The notes: generated by a model not told the origin, from the letters alone. A stretch of DNA of 64,000 nucleotides from Amycolatopsis sp. A133 (GCF_031082405.1 NZ_JAVHJU010000033.1:1-64000), one strand, 5' to 3'. Shown: positions 25,774 through 34,623, counted from the first letter of the stretch. Program-made: numbers and translations.

Positions 25774-26913
25774 CTAACGGGCGAAACCGTCAACCTCCCG
25801 CAGGACGCGCAGCGTGTTCTTCCCGGCCAGCTTCGTGCAGTCGTCCTCACTCCACCCGCGCTCGAGCAGGGCGGCGAACAGCACCGGGTACTTGGACGTG
25901 TCCTCCAGTCCCTCCGGCAGCGAGCCGACGCCGTCGTAGTCGCCGCCGAGGCCGATGTGGTCGATGCCGGCCACCTCGCGGGCGTGCTCGACGTGCGCGA
26001 CGACGTCCTCGACCGTGGCCGGCGGCTTCGGCGGGCCGTCCCACTCCTTGACGAACTCCCCGCGCAAGGTCAGGTTCCGGTACTCCAGCCCGGCGTCGGC
26101 CATCGCCGCCTCGAGCTGTTCGTTCCAGGCGGCGACCTTCGGCGAGACGAACGCCGGCACGAAGGTGATCATCGCGACGCCGCCGTTGCCGGGCAGCTTG
26201 GCCAGGACGTCGTCGGGGATGTTGCGGGGGTGGTCGTTCACCGCGATGCAGGAGGAGTGGCTGAAGATCACCGGCACCGAGCTGACCTCGATCGCTGCCC
26301 GCATCGTCGACGGTGCGACGTGCGACAGGTCGACCATCATCCCGATCTTGTTCATCTCGCGCACGACTTCGCGGCCGAACTCGGTGAGACCGCCGTGGGC
26401 GGGCTCGTCGGTGCCGGCGTCGGCCCACGTGGTGTTGAAGTTGTGCGTCAGCGTCATGTAGCGGACGCCGAGGCGGCGCAGGATCCGCAGCACGCCGATC
26501 GACTCGGCGATGCTGTGCCCGCCCTCGGCGCCGAGCAGCGACGCGATCCGCCCGTCGGCGAACGCGGCCTCGGCCTCGTCCGCCGTGGTGACCAGCCGGA
26601 GCCGGTCGGGGTAGCGCTCGACCAGCTGGTGGACGACTTCGATCTGCTCCAGGACGGCGGTCACGGCACTGTGGCCCTCGAATTCACAGGGCACGTACAC
26701 CGACCAGAACTGCATGCCGAGCTTCCCGTCGGCGAGCTTCGGGAAGTCGGTGTGCAGGGCGGGCTGCCGGACGGTCAGGTCCAGCGACGCGGCCGCCTCG
26801 ACCGGGTTCGGGCCACCGTGTTGCCGCAGCTCCCACGGCAGGTCGTTGTGCCCGTCGGCGAGGATGACGGCGTCCAGCAACTTGGTAGCACGCTGTAGTG
26901 CCTCGTTAGTCAT
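25774..26913 (-). CDS. Membrane dipeptidase (peptidase M19)
   Basis: A 379-residue zinc metallodipeptidase of the renal dipeptidase family, TIM-barrel fold. Metal ligands are visible in ILADGHNDLPWEL near residue 20 (HxD), LGAEGGHSI near 122 (E), and VIFSHSS plus VNDHPRN further on (H). It cleaves dipeptides, often with a D-residue or dehydro-peptide at the C terminus. No signal peptide is seen, so it may be cytosolic. ATG 26913 is chosen; an upstream GTG-like extension to 27060 would run into the divergent MarR gene. The shared 100-base gap suggests control by that regulator. Confidence 0.88.
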   Translation of the reverse strand: MTNEALQRATKLLDAVILADGHNDLPWELRQHGGPNPVEAAASLDLTVRQPALHTDFPKLADGKLGMQFWSVYVPCEFEGHSAVTAVLEQIEVVHQLVERYPDRLRLVTTADEAEAAFADGRIASLLGAEGGHSIAESIGVLRILRRLGVRYMTLTHNFNTTWADAGTDEPAHGGLTEFGREVVREMNKIGMMVDLSHVAPSTMRAAIEVSSVPVIFSHSSCIAVNDHPRNIPDDVLAKLPGNGGVAMITFVPAFVSPKVAAWNEQLEAAMADAGLEYRNLTLRGEFVKEWDGPPKPPATVEDVVAHVEHAREVAGIDHIGLGGDYDGVGSLPEGLEDTSKYPVLFAALLERGWSEDDCTKLAGKNTLRVLREVDGFAR

Positions 26914-27013
26914 CGCCCGATCGTAGGGACGTCCGGTATACGGTTCGTACAAACGGGCTGACATCTTTCCGGTAAGAAATAATCTGGCGAGGTGTTGCGG
27001 TAAAGTAGACCCC

Positions 27014-27460
27014 GTGGACACCGACGACGACGAGATCGTCACTTGGTGGGGCCTGGTCATCGAGGGTTACCTGGCCACCCAGGACAAGCTGATGGGCGAG
27101 ATCGCCGACCGGTTCGGCCTCGCGCCGGCGTCGTTCGACATCCTGCTGCGGCTGGTCCGCTCGCCCGAGCACCGGATGCCGATGACCCGCCTGGCCACGG
27201 AGGCGGCCCTGTCCAGCGGCGGCTTCACGAAGGTGGCGGACCGGCTGGTGGCGGCGGACCTGATCTGCCGGATCCCCAGCCCCGACGACCGCCGCGTCAC
27301 GTTCGCGTCCCTGACCGACCACGGCCTCGAGGTGGCGAACAAGGCCCGCGCGGCGGCGGCGGACATCCTGCGCCGCATCGTGCTGACCCCGCTCGGTGAT
27401 GATGCGCCGGCACTCGCGGAAGCCATGCGGACACTGCGCGCGTTCAACACCGAACGTTGA
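27014..27460 (+). CDS. MarR-family regulator
   Basis: 148 residues with a winged helix at about 55-110 (MPMTRLATEAALSSGGFTKVADRL, of which the recognition helix is SSGGFTKVADRL; wing in SPDDRRVTFASLTDHG). It would act as a dimeric repressor that responds to a small ligand. GTG start at 27014. A TAAAGT box lies 7 bases upstream and there is no ribosome site, so a leaderless mRNA is possible. Divergent from the dipeptidase gene, its likely target. Confidence 0.8.
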   Translation: MDTDDDEIVTWWGLVIEGYLATQDKLMGEIADRFGLAPASFDILLRLVRSPEHRMPMTRLATEAALSSGGFTKVADRLVAADLICRIPSPDDRRVTFASLTDHGLEVANKARAAAADILRRIVLTPLGDDAPALAEAMRTLRAFNTER

Positions 27461-27507
27461 AAAAGCCGAGGTCACGGCAGCGCGCGCAGCGGCGCACCAT
27501 AGGAGCC

Positions 27508-27639
27508 ATGCTGACCGAATCGACCATCACGACGATGCTTCCGGTGACCGACAGTGAACGCGCCGGCCACTTCTACGCACACTCCCTCGGCCTGAAGCAG
27601 ACGGGGCCTGCACGAGGTCATGCGCTGACCCCGTCGTGA
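27508..27639 (+). pseudogene. Truncated glyoxalase/VOC gene
   Basis: Only 43 codons. MLTESTITTMLPVTDSERA and GHFYAHSLGLKQTG are the first beta strand and helix of a VOC-fold protein; the family needs about 120 residues or more. It has its own AGGAG site. The frame runs into an inverted repeat (27633-27678) that supplies the stop codon, so the rest of the gene is lost. Residual start signals suggest a recent deletion. Confidence 0.7.
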
Positions 27640-27678
27640 GTGGTAAGGCTGGTTCTAACCCGCCTTACCACTCACGAC
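27633..27678. terminator. 17-bp perfect inverted repeat spanning two convergent stops
   Basis: GTCGTGAGTGGTAAGGC (27633-27649) pairs with GCCTTACCACTCACGAC (27662-27678), with a 12-base loop. The left arm holds the TGA of the truncated VOC gene and the right arm that of the amidohydrolase. It acts as a terminator on either strand. Confidence 0.8.
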
Positions 27679-28535
27679 CGTCGGGCGAGCGAGGGCATCA
27701 GCTTGATCGCGTTCCCCGACAGGACCCCGCTCAGCACGTCCGCCGGCAGCCCGAGTTCGGCGAGCGCCCGGACGTTCGCGGCCACCGAAGGCACGCCCGG
27801 CCAGTCCGTCCCGAACACGAACTTCCCCGCCAGCCGCGTCAGGTCGAAGCGCCGGTAGTACTCCGGCAGCTTCTTCGGCGGCAACCCGGCGAGGTCGAGC
27901 CAGACGTTCTCGCGCGCCAGCGCCAGGAACGCCGCCACGTCGTACCACCACCCGCGACCGCCGTGGGCGAAGACGAACTGCAATGCCGGGAAGTCTTCGA
28001 CCACATCGGACAGCAGCTCCGGGTTGCCGAAACTGGTGCGGGACCCCGGAAAGCTCGACGTTCCCGAGTGGAGGATCACCGGCACCCCGCGCTCGAGGCA
28101 CAGCTGGTAGACCGGGTACAGCTCCTTGTCCGCCGGCGAGAAGGCGCCGTGCACCGGGTGGATCTTCAGCGCCACCGCGCCCAGGTCCAGCTGCCGGGCC
28201 ACCTCCGACGCCGCCGGGTGGTGCAGGTACGGGTTGACGTTCGCCACCAGCCGGAACCGCGTCGGGTTGTGCGAAACCAGCGGCAGGTTGTCCTCGATCG
28301 GCTGGATCCCGGTCGCCCGTGGGCTGTACTCGCAGAACAACAACACGCGGTCGACGCCCTCGGCCTCCATCAGTTCGTCCATTGCGGACGGCACCACTTC
28401 CCCCGACGCGGAGTACACCGAGCGCCACGGGTACGACCCAGCGAAGTCGTGGGCCCACTGCAGCCACGCGGGCTTGAGCGTCGGCAGCCGCGGTGTGTGG
28501 ACGTGCGCGTCGACCACGAAGTGCCCGTCGATCAC
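27672..28535 (-). CDS. Amidohydrolase family (ACMSD-like TIM barrel)
   Basis: 287 residues of the amidohydrolase-2 family. The N-terminal VVDAHVHTPRL gives the metal HxH pair, VILHSGTSS and FVFAHGG supply further histidines, and FGTDWPG the final aspartate. Members hydrolyse or decarboxylate cyclic acids. It overlaps the benzoate-CoA ligase stop by four bases (GTG start at 28535), so it belongs to the box operon. Its step in benzoate breakdown is not known; hydrolysis of a side product or a lactone is a guess. Confidence 0.75.
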   Translation of the reverse strand: MIDGHFVVDAHVHTPRLPTLKPAWLQWAHDFAGSYPWRSVYSASGEVVPSAMDELMEAEGVDRVLLFCEYSPRATGIQPIEDNLPLVSHNPTRFRLVANVNPYLHHPAASEVARQLDLGAVALKIHPVHGAFSPADKELYPVYQLCLERGVPVILHSGTSSFPGSRTSFGNPELLSDVVEDFPALQFVFAHGGRGWWYDVAAFLALARENVWLDLAGLPPKKLPEYYRRFDLTRLAGKFVFGTDWPGVPSVAANVRALAELGLPADVLSGVLSGNAIKLMPSLARRS

Positions 28536-30082
28536 GAGCTGGGCACCACCCGCAGCACGTCGCGGACCTGCTCGCGGATCACGTTCCGGCGGATCTTGCC
28601 GGTCGCCGTCTTCGGCAGTTCCGCCAGCTCGACCACACCTCTCGGCCGCTTGAACGCCGCGAGCCCCTCGCGGCAGAACTCGATCAGCTCGTCGGGATCG
28701 AGCGCGAAGCCGGGCGCGGCGACCACGCACGCGACGGGCTTGTCGAGGCCGTCGGCGTCCGGCGCGGCGACGACCGCGACCTCCGCCACCGCCGGGTGCT
28801 GCCGCAGCCGTTCCTCCACTTCGGACGGTGACACCCAGATCCCGCCCGCCTTCAGCATGTCCCCGAACCGGCCGAGGCAGCTGTACGTCCCGTCCTCGTT
28901 CCGCACGTAGCTGTCGCCGGTCCGCAGCCACTCACCCTGGAACACCAGCTTCGTCGCGTCGTAGCGGGCCCAGTACCCGGTCGCCGTCGACGGCCCGGCC
29001 ACGAACAGCTCGCCCGGTCGGCCGGCGGCGTCGATCACGGCACCCGCCTCGTCACGCAGCTGCACGGAGTACCCGGGCACCGGGACGCCGGTGCTGCCCG
29101 GCCGCACCAGGCCGGGCTGGTTCGACAGGAAGATGTGCAGGGCCTCGGTCGACCCGATGCCGTCGAGGATCTCCAGGCCGAAGCGCGCGCGGAACCGTTC
29201 GAACAGCGACGCCGGCAGCGGCTCGCCGGCCGAAACCGCGTACCGCACCGAAGAAAACGAGTCGTCCGGGACGTCGCTGGCGAGCAAAGCCGCGTAGAAC
29301 GTCGGGACGGCGAAGAACAGTGACGGCTGCTCCTCGCGGGCGCGTCGAGCGAACAGCGCTGGTGTCGGGCGCGAAGGTTCGAGCAGCGTCGTGCCACCCG
29401 CGCCGAGCGGGAAGAAGCACGAATTCCCCAGCCCGTAGGCGAAGAACAGCTTCGGCACGGACAGGAACCGGTCCTCGCTCGTCGTCGCCAGCACACCGCG
29501 GGCGTAGGTCTCGCAGACCGCGCGGATGCTCGCGTGCCGGTGCATCGCGCCCTTCGGCTGCCCCGTCGTGCCCGAGGTGTACAGCCACAGCGCGGGTGAG
29601 TCCGCCCACGTCCCGCCACCGCGGAACGACCCCGCCAGCGACGGCCAATCGTGCGTCCGGACTCCGCCGGGCAGGCCGTCCGCGTCGCAGCGGTCGAGCA
29701 CGACGTCGGTGACCTCGGGGGCGAGCCCGAGCGCGGTGACCGCCTGCCCGGCGAACTCCCCGGACACGCACAGCACGCGCGCCCGCGAGTCGGCCAGCAC
29801 CTGGCCCAGCTCGGGTCCGGTGACCATGGTCGACACCGGGACGGCGACCGCGCCGGCCAGCATCGCGCCGAGGATGCCGGTGAGCAGCTCGACGTCGTCG
29901 ACCATGCAGAACATGACCCGTTCCTCGGGCCGCACGCCGAGTTCGGCGAGCCCGCCGGCGACCCGCCGGGACTCGGCCGCGAGTTCGGCGTAGGTGAGGC
30001 TGCGGCGGGGCGACACGACCGCGGTCGCGTCCGGGTGCCCGGCCGAGAGCAGGTACTCCGCGGCATTGAACCCTGTCGCCAC
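28532..30082 (-). CDS. Benzoate-CoA ligase
   Basis: A 516-residue AMP-forming acyl-CoA ligase. The P-loop YTSGTTGQPKG lies near residue 170, the hinge GEWLRTGD near 395 and the C-terminal catalytic lysine in TATGKIRR near 495. The length and the stretch FFAYGLGNSCFFPL are typical of benzoate-CoA ligases (BclA/BadA). It makes benzoyl-CoA, the substrate of BoxB, whose gene lies just upstream (8 bases). GTG start at 30082 with AGGAGG upstream. Specificity for benzoate rather than 2-aminobenzoate rests on context. Confidence 0.88.
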   Translation of the reverse strand: MATGFNAAEYLLSAGHPDATAVVSPRRSLTYAELAAESRRVAGGLAELGVRPEERVMFCMVDDVELLTGILGAMLAGAVAVPVSTMVTGPELGQVLADSRARVLCVSGEFAGQAVTALGLAPEVTDVVLDRCDADGLPGGVRTHDWPSLAGSFRGGGTWADSPALWLYTSGTTGQPKGAMHRHASIRAVCETYARGVLATTSEDRFLSVPKLFFAYGLGNSCFFPLGAGGTTLLEPSRPTPALFARRAREEQPSLFFAVPTFYAALLASDVPDDSFSSVRYAVSAGEPLPASLFERFRARFGLEILDGIGSTEALHIFLSNQPGLVRPGSTGVPVPGYSVQLRDEAGAVIDAAGRPGELFVAGPSTATGYWARYDATKLVFQGEWLRTGDSYVRNEDGTYSCLGRFGDMLKAGGIWVSPSEVEERLRQHPAVAEVAVVAAPDADGLDKPVACVVAAPGFALDPDELIEFCREGLAAFKRPRGVVELAELPKTATGKIRRNVIREQVRDVLRVVPSS

Positions 30083-30090
30083 CAGGCCTC

Positions 30091-31512
30091 CTACGTGAGG
30101 TACACGTACTCGTAGTCGATGGGCTTCCCGTTGATGCCCTGCCGCGGCGGCGCGACCCAGCTCGCGATCTTCCCCCGCTCGTACACCGGCCGCATCAGCG
30201 AACGGACGAACGTGAGGTCTTCGGTCGTGGGCAGCCACTTGCGCTTGCCTGCCTCCCAGGTCGCCTCGTCGACAATGGTGCCGTCGGGAGTGACGCGGTG
30301 GCCGGAGTTTATGCCGACTTCGCGGTTGAAGCCAGGGTGCGGCAAGCGGAACGTGAAGTCGATGCCGGCCTCGGTGAGGATCTTGTTCCACCGGTTGACG
30401 CCGGTCTGGCAGTCGGCCACGTACTCGCTGCGCAGGTCGAGGTTCAGCAGCAGGATCGCCTGCAGCTCCTCGGTCGTCCACGTGCCGTCGGCGGTGGGCC
30501 GCTCCAGCGTGCGGGCGTCCTCGGTGAGCTTGTGGTCGTCCTTGCGGCGGGTCTCCTGCCAGCGGCCCTTGAGCCCGGCGGTGTAGTAGTTCGCCGCGTT
30601 CGTCGACGTCTCGCTGCCGAACAGGTCCAGGGACACGGTGTAGTGGAAGTTGATGTACCGCTGGATGACGTCGAGGGGGATGCCGCCGTGCGGGGCGATG
30701 TCGAACGTGTCGTGCTCGCGGATCAGCTCCGCGCTGCGGGTCACCACGCGGTCGACGCCGGTGGTGCCGACCATCATGTGGTGCGCTTCTTCTTTGAGCA
30801 TGAACTCGCAGGTGCGCGAGAGCGGGTCGAAGGAGGACTCCTTGAGCGTGCCGAGCTGGTACTTCCCGTCGCGGTCGGTGAAGTAGGTGAACATGTAGAA
30901 GGCCAGCCAGTCGGCGGTTTCCTCGTTGAACGCGCCGAGGATGCGCGGCGCGTCCGGGCTGCCGGAGTTGCGCAGCAGCAGCCCTTCGGCCTCGTCCCGG
31001 CCTTCGCGGCCGAAGTAGGCGTGCAGCAGGTACACCATCGCCCACAGGTGACGGCCTTCTTCGACGTTGACCTGGAACAGGTTCCGCAGGTCGTACAGGC
31101 TCGGCGCGGTCAGCCCGAGCAGCTTCTGCTGCTCGACCGACGCCGGCTCGGTGTCGCCCTGGATCACGATGAGCCGCTGCAGGTCGGCGCGGTATTCGCC
31201 GGGCACCTGCTGCCACACCGGCTCGCCCTGGTGCTCCCCGAAGGCGATCCGCCGGTCCGGGTCGCGCTCGGCGAGGAAGATGCCCCAGCGGTAGTCGGGG
31301 ACGTTGACGTGGTCGAAGTGCGCCCAGCCCTCGCGTCCGACGCTGACCGCGGTGCGCAGGTAGACCCCCTGCGTCTCCAGCGTCGGACCCATCTCGCCCC
31401 ACCAGTGCAGGAACTTCGGCTGCCAGCCCTCCAGCGCGCGCTGCAGCTTGCGGTCCTCGGAGAGGTTGACGTTGTTCGGGATCTTGGCGTCGTAGTCGAT
31501 CTTCTCGGGCAT
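30091..31512 (-). CDS. boxB: Benzoyl-CoA 2,3-epoxidase, subunit B
   Basis: 473 residues, the usual BoxB length. A di-iron oxygenase that epoxidises benzoyl-CoA with electrons from the reductase BoxA. Iron-ligand motifs are visible: VNVEEGRHLWAM near residue 150 and MLKEEAHHMMVG near 240. The N terminus (MPEKIDYDAKIPNNVNL) is that of BoxB. It sits five bases after boxC and just before the ligase. BoxA is not in the window, so reducing power must come from a reductase encoded elsewhere. Confidence 0.95.
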   Translation of the reverse strand: MPEKIDYDAKIPNNVNLSEDRKLQRALEGWQPKFLHWWGEMGPTLETQGVYLRTAVSVGREGWAHFDHVNVPDYRWGIFLAERDPDRRIAFGEHQGEPVWQQVPGEYRADLQRLIVIQGDTEPASVEQQKLLGLTAPSLYDLRNLFQVNVEEGRHLWAMVYLLHAYFGREGRDEAEGLLLRNSGSPDAPRILGAFNEETADWLAFYMFTYFTDRDGKYQLGTLKESSFDPLSRTCEFMLKEEAHHMMVGTTGVDRVVTRSAELIREHDTFDIAPHGGIPLDVIQRYINFHYTVSLDLFGSETSTNAANYYTAGLKGRWQETRRKDDHKLTEDARTLERPTADGTWTTEELQAILLLNLDLRSEYVADCQTGVNRWNKILTEAGIDFTFRLPHPGFNREVGINSGHRVTPDGTIVDEATWEAGKRKWLPTTEDLTFVRSLMRPVYERGKIASWVAPPRQGINGKPIDYEYVYLT

Positions 31513-31517
31513 CTGGG

Positions 31518-33137
31518 CTAGACCCGCTTCCTGTCGAAGACGGCCTTCTGTCCCGTACCGTAGCGGCGCAGCGCGCCTTCCGGCCCGGATGCGTTCGGCC
31601 GGGTGAAAATCCAGTTCTGCCAAGCCGCCAGCCGGCCGAAGATCTTGGTCTCGATGGTCTCGGGACCGACGAACCGGTGGTTGGCCTCCATGCCGGTGAG
31701 CGCGTCCGGCGACAGCGACGCGCGGCCTTCGAGGGCGATCCGGATCTCGTCCTCCCAGTCGAGGTCGTCCGGGGCGTCGGTGACCAGGCCGAGTTCCAGT
31801 GCCTCGGCGGCGCTCAGCTCGCGGTTCTTCTCGCGCGCGAGCCAGGCGAGGTGGTCGTCGTCGCCGTAGAACCGCGTCTGCAGGCGGGTCAGGCCGTTGC
31901 CCATCGGGAACGCGCCGAAGTTGGCGTCCGTGAGCTGGAGGGACGCGCGGGCGTCGCTGTCTTCGTCGTCGATCGGCGGGCCGTCCAGGATGTACTGGCG
32001 GTCCGCCGCCAGCGCGATCTCCAGCAGCGCCCCGGTGAAGCAGCTGCCCGGCTCGATCAGCGCGATCAAGCTGCGGCTGGTGACGTCGAGGCGCTTGAGC
32101 GTGCGCTTGAAGTAGTGCGTGATCTCGTTGGCGAGCCAGTCCTTCTGGCCGAGGACGGCCTGCTCGTGCGCCTGGACCTTCGCGGGGTCGCCCTGGGTGC
32201 GCAGGATCCACGTCCCGGCTTCGACCTCGTTCGTGCGCAGCCGGAGGATCGTGTCGTCCAGTTCGCGGGTCATGGCGAGGAACCAGCCGTCGGCACCCTC
32301 TTCGTGCAGGTCACCGGGGTCCTTTTCGGGCCCCTTGACGGTGATCGTGACCTGCCCCTTGGCCACCTCGACGTCGACATGTCGATGTTCGAGCGGGGTC
32401 AGCTCGATGCCGTCCTCTGCCGGTTTTTCCGACCGGCGGGCGAGTTCCCGCGCCTTCTCGAGGACCTTCTCGCGGAAGTCCTGGCGCGGCACCAGCTCGT
32501 CGACCAGGCGCCAGTCGACCGCCGTCTTGCCCTTGACGCCGTCCGGGCGCGTCGCGAAGACGTCGGCGAGGTCCCGGCGCACCCGCCGTTTGTCGACGAC
32601 CCGGGTGAGGCCGCCGGTGCCGGGCAGCACGCCCAGCAACGGCACCTCCGGCAGCGCGACCGTCGAGGAGTTGTCGTCGATCAGGAAGATCTTTTCGCAG
32701 GCCAGCGCGATTTCGTAACCACCACCGGCGCAGGTGCCGTTCACCGCGGCCACGTAGATCTGGCCGGAGTGCTCGGTGGCGTCCTCCATGCCGTTGCGCG
32801 TCTCGTTGGTGAACTTGCAGAAGTTCACCTTCCAGTGGTGCTCCGACGCGGCGAGCATGCGGATGTTCGCCCCGGCGCAAAAAACCTTGTCCTTCGCGCT
32901 GGTCACGATGACCACGCGGACTTCGGGGTGTTCGAACCGCAGCCGTTGCGTGGCGTCGTACAGCTCGATGTCGACGCCGAGGTCGTAGGAGTTGAGCTTG
33001 AGCTCGTACCCCGGGACCAGCCCACCCTGTTCGTCGACGTCCAGCTCCAGCCAGGCCACCTCCCCGTCGAGCCGGAGGCGCCAGTGGCGGTACTCGTCCG
33101 GACGGCGGTCGAAGGTAACCGGTGTGGTGGTGGTCAC
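31518..33137 (-). CDS. boxC: Benzoyl-CoA-dihydrodiol lyase
   Basis: A 539-residue double enoyl-CoA hydratase-like protein that opens the ring of 2,3-epoxybenzoyl-CoA, releasing formate and giving a semialdehyde-CoA. The first crotonase half has the oxyanion stretches FCAGANIRML and CAGGGYEIALACE; the second half repeats the fold (GSCFTGALLEIALAADRQY). The length is normal for BoxC. It is the first gene of the operon boxC-boxB-ligase-amidohydrolase. An inverted repeat upstream may be the control site. Confidence 0.95.
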   Translation of the reverse strand: MTTTTPVTFDRRPDEYRHWRLRLDGEVAWLELDVDEQGGLVPGYELKLNSYDLGVDIELYDATQRLRFEHPEVRVVIVTSAKDKVFCAGANIRMLAASEHHWKVNFCKFTNETRNGMEDATEHSGQIYVAAVNGTCAGGGYEIALACEKIFLIDDNSSTVALPEVPLLGVLPGTGGLTRVVDKRRVRRDLADVFATRPDGVKGKTAVDWRLVDELVPRQDFREKVLEKARELARRSEKPAEDGIELTPLEHRHVDVEVAKGQVTITVKGPEKDPGDLHEEGADGWFLAMTRELDDTILRLRTNEVEAGTWILRTQGDPAKVQAHEQAVLGQKDWLANEITHYFKRTLKRLDVTSRSLIALIEPGSCFTGALLEIALAADRQYILDGPPIDDEDSDARASLQLTDANFGAFPMGNGLTRLQTRFYGDDDHLAWLAREKNRELSAAEALELGLVTDAPDDLDWEDEIRIALEGRASLSPDALTGMEANHRFVGPETIETKIFGRLAAWQNWIFTRPNASGPEGALRRYGTGQKAVFDRKRV

Positions 33138-33147
33138 TCCCCGATTG

Positions 33148-33183
33148 TCTACACGAGTCAGACGAAGGTCAATGTTGTGTAGA
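33148..33183. promoter_or_regulatory. Inverted repeat upstream of boxC
   Basis: TCTACAC (33148-33154) and GTGTAGA (33177-33183) face each other over 22 bases, starting 11 bases before the boxC ATG. The spacing fits a dimeric or looped regulator; the right arm overlaps the stop of the upstream membrane-protein gene. No BoxR-like gene is in the window. Confidence 0.4.
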
Positions 33184-33594
33184 AACTTGATCTCGGGCGG
33201 TCACCCGGTTGAGCGTGGCCCAGGCCCAGACCAGGAAGACCCACAGTGCCAGACCCGCCGCGGCGTCGGTGAAGATCGTCACGAACCAGAAGGCCGGAAT
33301 CTGCGGCACACCCGTCAGGAAGTGACCGAGCGTGATCATCCCGGCCAGCGAGTAGACCAACAGGAAAGCCAGCGCCCGGTGGTACCGGCCTCCGGTGTAC
33401 GCGCGGTAGCCGAGCCAGCCGAACGCCGTGAGCAGCACCCAGGCGAACGCGACGACGATGCCGCCGGCCAGCGTCGAGACCCCTTGCAGCTGCGGGTAGT
33501 CCGCATACCGGATCGCGTTGTGCGCGTAGTGCAGCGTCGTGCTGAGCAGTGAGAAGCCAAGGATCACGCGAAGCGGTACCAGTCCCTTGTCCAT
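33169..33594 (-). CDS. Small polytopic membrane protein
   Basis: 141 residues with four hydrophobic segments, not recognised. A short amphipathic opening (MDKGLVPLRVILGF) leads to helices at about 5-25, 38-60, 72-95 and 105-128. ATG 33594 was chosen because GGGGGTG precedes it; an ATG at 33609 has no such site. It is on the strand of boxC, 31 bases before it, but the inverted repeat between argues for a separate boxC promoter. A transport role for aromatic acids is possible but unsupported. Confidence 0.6.
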   Translation of the reverse strand: MDKGLVPLRVILGFSLLSTTLHYAHNAIRYADYPQLQGVSTLAGGIVVAFAWVLLTAFGWLGYRAYTGGRYHRALAFLLVYSLAGMITLGHFLTGVPQIPAFWFVTIFTDAAAGLALWVFLVWAWATLNRVTARDQVSTQH

Positions 33595-33633
33595 CCACCA
33601 CACCCCCATTTGATAGATCGCTCTAGCGACGGT

Positions 33634-33685
33634 ACCGCCCGGAGCTTTCACGTGAAAGCTCCGGGCGGTGCTTTCACGTGAAAGC
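33634..33685. repeat. Intergenic pair of CTTTCACGTGAAAG palindromes
   Basis: The first copy is perfectly symmetric over 36 bases (33634-33669), centred on CACGTG. A second copy (GCTTTCACGTGAAAGC, 33670-33685) abuts it. It lies directly after the GNAT stop and may serve as its terminator. The same core is found twice inside the SARP gene. Confidence 0.9.
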
Positions 33686-33690
33686 TCCGG

Positions 33691-34593
33691 TCAGACCAGG
33701 TCGATTCGGTGCTGGACCACCGGGTAACCCGCCTTGGCGAACGCCTTCGCCATCGGGACGTTGCCGACGTCGGTGCCCGCGACGATCCGGTCCGCGCCCT
33801 GCGCGACGAGCTGGTGGGTGGCCTCGACCAAGAGGTCGTAGGCGTAGCCGTGGCCCCGGTGCTCCGGCACCACGGCGATGTACCCGACCACCGGGTCGTA
33901 GACGTTCCGGCTCGGCAGGGTCAGGCCGACCAGCTCACCTTCGGGCGTGTACGCCAGCCGCCACCAGTCACGCGGCGCCGGCATCCACTTCATGATGTCG
34001 AGGTCCTCCCGCGCGGCCGCGTCGAGGCCGTGCTCCTCGACGGTCTTCCGCACGTGCGCGTCGAGGCTGCCGACGTGCACCCGCTTGAAGACGTCGAGGA
34101 TGACGTCGTCGTCCGGCTCCGGCCGGAACTCGAGCCTGCCGGGCTTCTCCGGCAGGCCGTTTTCCGGGGTCCAGCGGAAGCGGTAGCGCTCGACGAGCTT
34201 GCGGTAACCCGCCTGCTCGGCCGCCTCGACCCGGCTGTTCACTTCGCGCGCGACGTCCGCGTCGTCCTGCCACGCCGGTGGGGTGTGCAGGGCGTACTCC
34301 GCGCGCAGCGGCGCCGTCTTCAGCAGCCGGACGGCCGCGTCGAAGTCGGTGAAGTCGAACCAGTCCAGGGCGATCGGGGTTTCGTCGCCGTCCGTCGCCC
34401 ACCAGGCGGCGCGGGCCACGACGACGTCGTCGCGCAGCGCGACCCAGGTCCACTCGGGCCGGTATTCGCCCTTCTCCGCCATCACGGCGAAGTCGTCGCC
34501 GAGCAGCTTGCGGCCGACAAGACCGCGGTCGGGCAGGGAGGTGAACAGTGCTTCTTCGCCCGCTTCGAGCGGGCGGATGACCAGATCGGTCAT
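33691..34593 (-). CDS. GNAT-family N-acetyltransferase
   Basis: 300 residues with two GNAT-like halves. The C-terminal half has the acetyl-CoA loop VVPEHRGHGYAYDLL near residue 235 and the family ending (GTDVGNVPMAKAFAKAGY). The N-terminal half looks like a degenerate copy. Substrate unknown. The ATG at 34593 has GGAAGG upstream. A leader ORF with a much stronger ribosome site lies 30 bases upstream, so expression may be translationally controlled. Its 3' end is bounded by the palindromes at 33634-33685. Confidence 0.8.
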   Translation of the reverse strand: MTDLVIRPLEAGEEALFTSLPDRGLVGRKLLGDDFAVMAEKGEYRPEWTWVALRDDVVVARAAWWATDGDETPIALDWFDFTDFDAAVRLLKTAPLRAEYALHTPPAWQDDADVAREVNSRVEAAEQAGYRKLVERYRFRWTPENGLPEKPGRLEFRPEPDDDVILDVFKRVHVGSLDAHVRKTVEEHGLDAAAREDLDIMKWMPAPRDWWRLAYTPEGELVGLTLPSRNVYDPVVGYIAVVPEHRGHGYAYDLLVEATHQLVAQGADRIVAGTDVGNVPMAKAFAKAGYPVVQHRIDLV

Positions 34594-34623
34594 GGAGGTC
34601 CTTCCAGGAGTACGCGCTCCCGG

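Noticed and set aside
30091..32211. A 706-codon fusion of BoxB with an upstream part
   Set aside because: The extra N-terminal part is the shadow of boxC; BoxB starts at ATG 31512.
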